Positions 42,861 to 48,639 of a stretch of DNA of 48,639 nucleotides are shown piece after piece (the stretch's first letter is position 1; each line of letters starts with the position of its first letter). Source of the DNA: JBBKXP01 sp038251315 (lineage in GTDB: Bacteria > Pseudomonadota > Alphaproteobacteria > Rhodobacterales > Rhodobacteraceae); NCBI GenBank assembly GCA_038251315.1, contig JBBSBK010000015.1:1-48639 (forward strand). The letters are read 5' to 3'. The position numbers and the translations under genes were made by a program. The notes beneath the pieces were generated by a model. It was given only the letters and a program-made list of their open reading frames with translations. It had not been told where the DNA came from and did not search any database.

Positions 42861-44933
42861 ATGACCAATGCCGGTGCGCTACCCGATCCGATGGAAGGCC
42901 ACGAGGTATCCTTTGGGCCGGACCTGACAGGCCGCCTGCTGTTCTGGATCGCGGTCGTGTTTTCGATCTTTCAGATCGCCACCGCCGCCCACATCGTCGA
43001 TCTGCCCAGTCAGATCACCCGCGCGTTTCACGTCGGGTTTCTGACATTGCTGGCGTTTCCGCTGGTCGCCTACGGGCGTCGCGTCGGGGCCAGTCTGACA
43101 ACGCTTGCATGGCTGTTTGCGGTGGCAGGGGTGGCTGTCGCGGCCTATCAATGGTGGGAATATCAGCCGCTGATCTTGCGGGCCGGACGCCCGTTGACAC
43201 AGGATATCGTCGTCGGCGTTCTGGCCCTGATCGTGGTCTTTGCTGCCGCCTGGACGATGATGGGCCCGGCCCTGCCGCTGATCGCCGGGACGTTTCTGGC
43301 CTATTGCCTGTTCGGGGAATACCTTCCGTCGCCGCTGAACCATCGCGGCTACAGCTTCAGCCAGGTCATCGACCACATGGCGTTCGGCACCGAGGGGATC
43401 TACGGCATCCCGACCTATGTATCGTCGACCTATATCTTTTTGTTCATCCTGTTCGGATCGTTTCTGGAAAGGGCAGGGATGATCCGCCTGTTCACCGATG
43501 TCGCGATGGGGCTGTTCGGGCATCGCCAAGGCGGGGCGGCCAAGGTGGCCGTGGTATCGTCGGGGTTGATGGGAACGATTTCGGGATCGGGCGTGGCCAA
43601 TGTGGTGACGACAGGCCAGTTCACCATCCCGTTGATGAAGAAATTCGGCTATCGCCCGGCCTTTGCCGGCGGGGTCGAGGCGACGGCGTCGATGGGCGGA
43701 CAGCTCATGCCGCCGGTGATGGGGGCGGTGGCGTTCATCATGGCCGAGACGCTGGACGTGCCATATGTCGAGGTCGTCAAGGCCGCCCTGATTCCTGCGA
43801 TCCTGTATTTCGCGAGCGCCTTCTGGATGGTCCACCTTGAGGCCGGACGCCACAACTTGCGCGGGCTGTCGCGCGACGAACTGCCATCGGCCCGCAAGGC
43901 AATCACCGAAAACTGGATGCTGCTGGTGCCGCTCGGCGTGCTGGTTTACCTGCTGTTCGGCGGTTACACGCCGCTGTTTGCCGGGACCATCGGGCTGGGG
44001 CTGACGGTGCTGTTGATCCTTGGCGGAACGGCGGTGCTGAATCTGCCCGCAGGGGCGATGCGGCTGGCGTTCTGGGTTTGTCTGGGGCTGGTCGCCGCAG
44101 GCTTCCTTGAATTCGGTATCGACGTCCTGATCGCCGCGCTTGTGGCGCTGATCGGGTGGTGCGCGCTGTCGAAGGGCGGGCGCGAGACCCTGATCCTGTG
44201 CCGGGATTCGCTGGCCGAAGGGGCCAAGACGGCGCTGCCTGTCGGCGTCGCCTGTGCGCTGGTCGGGATCATTATCGGGACGATGACCCTGACAGGCGCG
44301 GCCAATACGTTTGGCCAGTTCATCGTGGCCGTGGGCCAGAACAGCCTGCTGCTGAGCCTGATCCTGACGATGATTACCTGTATTTTTCTGGGTATGGGGA
44401 TTCCGACGATCCCGAATTACATCATCACCTCGTCCATCGCCGGGCCTGCGCTGCTGGAACTGGGCGTGCCGCTGATCGTCAGCCATATGTTCGTTTTCTA
44501 CTTCGGCATTCTGGCCGATCTGACGCCGCCCGTGGCGCTTGCCTGTTTCGCCGCTGCCCCGATTGCCAAGGAAAGCGGGCTGAAAATCAGTATGGAGGCG
44601 ATCAAGGTCGCCGCAGCCGGGTTCGTCATTCCGTTCATGGCGGTCTATACCCCGGCGTTGATGTTGCAGGCGGGCGGGCCACTGGCGGACGCCATCGGGT
44701 ATTGGCCCGCCGTCGCCTATATCGTGTTCAAGACGGTGGTCTGCATCGGGCTGTGGGGGGTGGCTGTCGTCGGCTGGCTGGGTCGCCCGCTTGGCTGGCC
44801 CTTGCGCGCGTTGGCTGTGGTAACCGCCGTAACGCTGATCGCCGCGCTGCCCGTCACCGACGAGGTGGGTTTTGCCCTTGCTGCCGTTTTTGTCGGGGTG
44901 CTGATCATCACGCGGCAACGGGTTACTGCATGA
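42861..44933 (+). CDS. TRAP transporter fused permease (4TM plus 12TM), TAXI type
   Basis: A 690-residue membrane protein joining the small DctQ-like part (about 20-165) and the large DctM-like part (about 170-660) found in TAXI systems. Landmarks in the large part are SSGLMGTISGSGVANVVTTG, GGVEATASMGGQLMPPVMG, and the second-half counterpart FLGMGIPTIPNYIITSS. It uses an ion gradient to import the ligand held by the TAXI protein. Its stop overlaps the start of the DUF1850 gene (ATGA), showing coupled translation. Confidence 0.94.
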   Translation: MTNAGALPDPMEGHEVSFGPDLTGRLLFWIAVVFSIFQIATAAHIVDLPSQITRAFHVGFLTLLAFPLVAYGRRVGASLTTLAWLFAVAGVAVAAYQWWEYQPLILRAGRPLTQDIVVGVLALIVVFAAAWTMMGPALPLIAGTFLAYCLFGEYLPSPLNHRGYSFSQVIDHMAFGTEGIYGIPTYVSSTYIFLFILFGSFLERAGMIRLFTDVAMGLFGHRQGGAAKVAVVSSGLMGTISGSGVANVVTTGQFTIPLMKKFGYRPAFAGGVEATASMGGQLMPPVMGAVAFIMAETLDVPYVEVVKAALIPAILYFASAFWMVHLEAGRHNLRGLSRDELPSARKAITENWMLLVPLGVLVYLLFGGYTPLFAGTIGLGLTVLLILGGTAVLNLPAGAMRLAFWVCLGLVAAGFLEFGIDVLIAALVALIGWCALSKGGRETLILCRDSLAEGAKTALPVGVACALVGIIIGTMTLTGAANTFGQFIVAVGQNSLLLSLILTMITCIFLGMGIPTIPNYIITSSIAGPALLELGVPLIVSHMFVFYFGILADLTPPVALACFAAAPIAKESGLKISMEAIKVAAAGFVIPFMAVYTPALMLQAGGPLADAIGYWPAVAYIVFKTVVCIGLWGVAVVGWLGRPLGWPLRALAVVTAVTLIAALPVTDEVGFALAAVFVGVLIITRQRVTA

Positions 44934-45286
44934 GCGTCTGCCTTGCCATCGGCGCGGTGGCGATCCAACTGGCGGCTGGGGATTTCATGTTAAGTTGGAC
45001 CCATTCGGTCGAACAGGTCCGGTGGGAGGAATACTGGCGTGTCGCCGCCGATCATCTGACGCTTGAGAGGTCGCGGATCAGAGGTTCGGGCGCGGGGATG
45101 GAACCGGGCCCGGATGCCGTGTGGGACAATGGCTGGTGGGTGTCGCCGGGGCATGTGCAGGTGCCCGAACTGGTGCTGGCAGCGTCGGGGGCGACGGGCG
45201 GCGGCTGGACATTTTGCGCTGACGGGGCCTGCCGGATGCTTGGCGTCGACGCGGCGGAGCCGATCACGCTGCGACCATGCGGATAA
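44930..45286 (+). CDS. DUF1850 protein associated with TAXI-TRAP transporter
   Basis: A 118-residue protein with a short hydrophobic start and the DUF1850 pattern: FMLSWTHSVEQVRWEEYW near the N-terminus, then LERSRIRGSGAGMEPGP and GWWVSPG. DUF1850 genes are often found next to TAXI-type TRAP genes; the function is unknown. The start is the ATG that overlaps the permease stop. It is the last gene of the operon, with 174 bases to the next gene. Confidence 0.85.
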   Translation: MSVCLAIGAVAIQLAAGDFMLSWTHSVEQVRWEEYWRVAADHLTLERSRIRGSGAGMEPGPDAVWDNGWWVSPGHVQVPELVLAASGATGGGWTFCADGACRMLGVDAAEPITLRPCG

Positions 45287-45460
45287 GGCGCTTTAGGGTC
45301 GCGCATGGCGATGACAGTCTGATCTCCGTCATGACCAGACTGGACAAACCGCGTCTTGGAGTCGCTCCGCTTCTTCGATTCGCGCTGCTCGCGCCGATCC
45401 GACGGAACAACGGCACCTATCCTCGCATTTCACAGCTACCGCGTCAGAAAAGGGCCCCGC

Positions 45461-46378
45461 ATGGCGAAGCCGTCCACATGTGTCATTTTCAACCCCGCCT
45501 CTGGCAAGAAGAAGGAAAATGTCGAAACCGAGGCCCTGATTGCGCGGATGCGCGACGAACCGCGCCTGACTTTGCGCACCTTGGGGTCGCCGACCGAACT
45601 GGCAGGAACCGTCGCCGCTGCCGTCGCCGAAGGCTTCGACACCATCGTTGCCGCTGGCGGTGACGGAACGATCGCGGGTGTCACCGCCGGGCTGATGAAC
45701 TCCGACGTCACTCTGGGCATCCTGCCGATGGGGACGTTCAATTTCATGGCCCGCAGCCTTGGCATACCCGAGGATCTGAACGCCGCGCTGATGGTCGCCC
45801 TTGACGGCGAGGCGACGCCGCTGACCGTGGGCGAGGTCAATGGAAAGGTGTTCCTCAACAACGCCAGTCTTGGCGCCTATGCCGCCGTGCTGGACGTCCG
45901 CGAAGGGGTTTACCGGCGCTGGGGTCGCAGCCGGATTGCGGCCTACTGGTCCGTGATTCTGGCGATGCTGACGATCTATCGCCCGCTTCGCATGAAGGTT
46001 ACGGTGGACGGCGAAACGCGGCAAGTTCGCTCGCCGATGGCGTTCGTGGCCAGCAGCGCCTACCAACTGGATTTTTACGCCTTTGAAGGGGCAGACGAGG
46101 TGCGCAGAGGCCGCCTTGCATTGATCCTCGCGCCCGACGGCAACCGCTTGCAACTGCTCTGGCGCGCGACCAAGATCCTGTTCGGCGGCATCCACCGTGG
46201 CGACGACTATGACCTGCACATCGGCACGGATATCCTGATCGAGACCCGGCGCAGCAATCGCCTCGTCGCCCGCGATGGAGAGCGCGAGGCAATGAAGGGC
46301 CCTTACCGCTTTCGTGTGCGACACGGCGCGCTTCAAGTCAGGGTTCCGGGGGCCCCTCAGCCCGGAAGGGATGCCTGA
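45461..46378 (+). CDS. Diacylglycerol kinase family lipid kinase
   Basis: A 305-residue DagK/YegS-like lipid kinase. NPASGK (11-16) and the catalytic-domain GGDGT (66-70) in VAAGGDGTIAG are present, followed by LPMGTFNFMARSLG and the second domain with NNASLGAYA. It phosphorylates diacylglycerol or a related lipid, or sphingoid-type substrates in some bacteria; the exact one is unknown. The ATG at 45461 follows AAAAGGG and begins at the family motif. The stop overlaps the next gene by one base. Confidence 0.9.
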   Translation: MAKPSTCVIFNPASGKKKENVETEALIARMRDEPRLTLRTLGSPTELAGTVAAAVAEGFDTIVAAGGDGTIAGVTAGLMNSDVTLGILPMGTFNFMARSLGIPEDLNAALMVALDGEATPLTVGEVNGKVFLNNASLGAYAAVLDVREGVYRRWGRSRIAAYWSVILAMLTIYRPLRMKVTVDGETRQVRSPMAFVASSAYQLDFYAFEGADEVRRGRLALILAPDGNRLQLLWRATKILFGGIHRGDDYDLHIGTDILIETRRSNRLVARDGEREAMKGPYRFRVRHGALQVRVPGAPQPGRDA

Positions 46379-47178
46379 TGCGCCTTGTTCTGCTGACAGA
46401 CCTGCACTTTGGCCGCGCCAGCCCCGATCTGATCCAACCGCTGCTGGACAGCGTGGCACAGGCGGCTCCCGATCTTGTCGTCATTGCAGGCGATTTCGTA
46501 CAGCGTGCCCGAACAAGCCAGTTTCGTTTGGCGCGCGATTTCGTCGACCGGTTGCAGCACGCCTGGATCGCGGTGCCGGGCAATCACGACATACCCTTGT
46601 ACAACATCGTTGCCCGCGTCTTGGCGCCACGCGCCACCTACCGCCGCTGGATTGCGCCCGAGATCGCGCCGACAATCGAAACTGATGACGTGGTCATCAT
46701 CGGCCTTGATACCACCTGCCGGTGGAGCCACCAGCGCGGCGTGATCCGACCCCGCCAGATTGCGCAGGTCGCCCGCGCAATCCGGGCACACGGACAGGAA
46801 AAAACGGTCGTCGTCATGGCCCACCACCCGTTTCATCACCGGCCAGAGATCGAAAAAAAGGTGATGAAACACGCCGCCCAGGCGTTGCGGGCCTGGTCTG
46901 ATTGCGGCCCGCATATCATTCTGTCCGGGCATTTGCACATCTGGGCGGTCGAACCGTTTCTGGCGGAAAAAAACCGGTCGATGACCTTGCAGGTTCACTG
47001 CGGGACCGGGCTGTCAACTCGACTGCGGGGCAACGCGAACGAATTTGCTATCCTCGATCTAGATGGCGCCACCTTCAGCGCCTGCCGGATGGAAGCCGAT
47101 CCCGACAGCATGACGTTCGTGGCAAGAAGCCAAAGCCGCTATCGCCGCGACGTCGACGGTTGGCACGACCTGCCCTGA
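46378..47178 (+). CDS. Calcineurin-like metallophosphoesterase
   Basis: A 266-residue metallophosphoesterase with all metal-binding motifs: D8 and H10 in LTDLHFG, D39 in IAGDF, N69-H70-D71 in VPGNHD, the histidines in VMAHHPFH and SGHLHIW. It resembles the CpdA/Icc class III group, but the substrate (cyclic nucleotide, lipid phosphate or other) cannot be assigned. Its ATG overlaps the lipid kinase stop, so the two products are made together, possibly acting on opposite sides of one phospholipid turnover step. Confidence 0.88.
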   Translation: MRLVLLTDLHFGRASPDLIQPLLDSVAQAAPDLVVIAGDFVQRARTSQFRLARDFVDRLQHAWIAVPGNHDIPLYNIVARVLAPRATYRRWIAPEIAPTIETDDVVIIGLDTTCRWSHQRGVIRPRQIAQVARAIRAHGQEKTVVVMAHHPFHHRPEIEKKVMKHAAQALRAWSDCGPHIILSGHLHIWAVEPFLAEKNRSMTLQVHCGTGLSTRLRGNANEFAILDLDGATFSACRMEADPDSMTFVARSQSRYRRDVDGWHDLP

Positions 47179-47230
47179 TCGAGGCCAATCGTCGGCGGGA
47201 CGAAAGTGTGGTTTGTCCCGAGCCGACGAC

Positions 47231-47893
47231 TCAAAATATCCGGCATTGGATTGCGGCCCGCAACCTGTTCGCGGTCATGGTCGAGGATCGATTCAATACG
47301 CGAACAAATCCGGAACCTGCTTGGACCGGAACCACGACAGCTTCAAACACTCCCTTCAAGGCAAGTTCATCGGCCGACAGAAAGACAGTACCCTGTCGGG
47401 CAATGGGCCGTGCATGTTTACATGCATGAGAGGGAATAAAGACAACGCGTTCCGGGTGCTGCGACACGGCTGGACTACGGTGCCTGAACCAGTCTTCGCG
47501 CTGCCGCCTTACCTTGGCACGGCGGCGCTCGGTGCCGACCAGTGACTTTTTTATATGGGCAGCCCAGCTTGGCAAGAAACTTGCCAATGGCATTGGGGGG
47601 CGCGCCCCCCCCGTCGGGTCAAACAAAACAGCACCCAACTCGGGCATCGTGACGTCGCCATCCTGGGCAATGATCCCGGCAAACAAAGCGCAATGTGGGT
47701 CGAGTTTGCCCTTGCCGCCCGGGCGACCCCGAGGGGCGGCCTCCGCCCGGCCTGTCCGACGGATCGCAAGCGCCCATCGCGCCCCCGTGGCCGGCGAGAG
47801 CTTCAAGCGTAATGCGACCGCCCGACCGCTTGACCCTTCTTCCATGTATCGCTGAAACCGCGCCCGAAGCGCATCTGGCAAAGGTGCTGACAT
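47231..47893 (-). pseudogene. IS630-family transposase, truncated
   Basis: The first roughly 160 codons (ATG at 47893) read as an IS630-type transposase: helix-turn-helix MEEGSSGRAVALRLKLSPAT, linker AAPRGRPGGKGKLD, then KKSLVGTERRRAKVRRQR, DWFRHRSPA and ERVVFI. Just where the first catalytic aspartate (FIDET) should follow, similarity ends and the frame runs into unrelated sequence to 47231. The segment GGARPPMPLASFLPSWAAHI also deviates from the family. No terminal inverted repeats could be assigned. The element is inactive. Confidence 0.7.
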
Positions 47894-48304
47894 GATCCAT
47901 CCTCCCAATCAGGATGAATCACAAAATCATGCGCCTGGGAATCTGGAGGGTTCTGTGAGGTCGCGCGGCGCTGAGGGTGGGGGCTGGCGCTGTGCGCGAC
48001 CTCATTGAAGCCGGATTGAGCCAACCCGCCGACGCAGGCGCGAGCTATGGGATTAGTGTCGCGAGGCCGGTTCCAGATTGGCGGCTTTGGGGTGAAACAA
48101 TGCTACCATACCGGTGAGGGCGAGGCATCAACGTCATCGTTGACCGAGGTGATTGACGCGTCCTTCGGCATTTTCGGGCGAGCTTGGCGCAGTGATTTGA
48201 CACTTCGGACCAGTCGACAAGGTCTCGGGCATGGGGTTTTTCTACGTCCATCGATGCTGATGCCGTGACGCTGATCCGACCGATGCTGGGGCGAAGTCCT
48301 ATGG
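47894..48304. other. Stretch between transposase remnants without a recognisable gene
   Basis: Open frames here (for example on the minus strand from 48389) look like shadow frames rich in Arg, Ser and Pro and have no ribosome sites. The stretch probably holds the right end of the IS630 remnant and the region downstream of the IS91 transposase, but I see no clear repeat boundary. Confidence 0.4.
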
Positions 48305-48637
48305 TCATGAGGTATCTCGTTGCGGCGGTGACAGCCCGGAACGCCATCGCGGCAGCGTGGCAGTGACCCGCAGAAAGCCACCACAGCACGGACAGACGGT
48401 TGGGTCAAAGCGCGGGAACGAGCTAGTCGTTTCGCCCGTTGCGGCAGTTGGATCTGGCTTTGTCGTGGCCAGCAGCTGGCGAATAGTCGCGATCCGGGTC
48501 CGGCGACAGCCATTGGCGAGGAAACCATAGTGGCGGATGCGATGAAAGCCGTCCGGCAGATTGTGCATGAGGAAGCGGCGGATGAACTCGTGCGGATCGA
48601 GCGACATCAGCTTGGGCGCGTTGCCGCGGCGATAATC
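48305..48637 (-). pseudogene. IS91-family transposase, C-terminal part (cut by window edge)
   Basis: From the window edge the minus frame reads DYRRGNAPKLMSLDPHEFIR, then FLMHNLPDGFHRIRHYGFLA and a zinc-finger-like CPCCGG near the end. This is the C-terminal part of Y2-type IS91 transposases (rolling-circle elements). The catalytic tyrosines lie outside or upstream of the window. The last residues after CPCCGG differ from the usual family ending, so the copy may be degraded; the upstream half cannot be judged here. Confidence 0.7.
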
Positions 48638-48639
48638 AC

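Noticed and set aside
42879..44918. A 679-codon open frame on the minus strand opposite the TRAP permease
   Set aside because: It mirrors a GC-rich membrane-protein gene, is rich in His, Arg, Gln and Pro, and has no family features; it is an antisense shadow.

Overview
The window comes from a GC-rich alphaproteobacterium, most likely of the Roseobacter group (Rhodobacteraceae). I infer this from the complete beta-hydroxyaspartate cycle operon, the fused two-gene formate dehydrogenase, the TTT and TAXI-TRAP transporters, and the GC-rich, tightly packed coding style. No tRNA, rRNA or CRISPR array was seen.

Layout. 1-2754: histidine utilisation genes (hutI, cut by the left edge; divergent hutF-hutC). 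2769-8043: the beta-hydroxyaspartate cycle, bhcABCD on the minus strand with the IclR regulator bhcR divergent. 8047-11346: the NHEJ pair ku-ligD. 11347-12295: a decayed stretch with a Rieske remnant and the stub of a CDP-alcohol phosphatidyltransferase. 12296-17781: NAD-linked molybdenum formate dehydrogenase (fused diaphorase subunit plus catalytic subunit) with a LysR regulator. 17878-19575: a large P-loop protein of unknown role. 19653-30104: a nine-gene co-directional block: a GntR regulator, oxalyl-CoA decarboxylase, formyl-CoA transferase, a formyltetrahydrofolate-hydrolase-like protein, formate-THF ligase, a universal stress protein and a TTT transporter (tctCBA). 30298-33256, divergent from that block: an isochorismatase-fold hydrolase, an in-frame chimera of succinyl-CoA synthetase beta and alpha subunits, and a PanE-like reductase. 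33491-39410: a phosphorelay island (REC plus degenerate GGDEF-like protein, HPt protein, six-PAS hybrid kinase, stand-alone REC). 39519-39867: an AI-2E permease pseudogene. 40039-45286: an amidase and a TAXI-TRAP uptake system with its DUF1850 partner. 45461-47178: a diacylglycerol kinase-like protein and a metallophosphoesterase. 47231-48639: IS630 and IS91 transposase remnants, the latter cut by the right edge.

How it fits together. Much of the window handles two-carbon and one-carbon acids. Oxalate could enter through the TTT system, be activated to oxalyl-CoA by formyl-CoA transferase, and then be decarboxylated to formyl-CoA (oxc) or reduced to glyoxylate by the PanE-like enzyme, which resembles in family and context the PanE2 oxalyl-CoA reductase of Methylobacterium. 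Glyoxylate is the substrate of the beta-hydroxyaspartate cycle about 25 kb away, and formate could go to the THF pool (fhs) or to CO2 and NADH (formate dehydrogenase). The union of oxalyl-CoA reduction with the beta-hydroxyaspartate cycle, and a possible ATP-yielding route from formyl-CoA through formyl-THF, are the most interesting hypotheses here. Both are inferences from gene content. The broken CoA ligase gene next to the PanE-like gene suggests that the original route has been altered in this strain, or that the assembly is wrong there.
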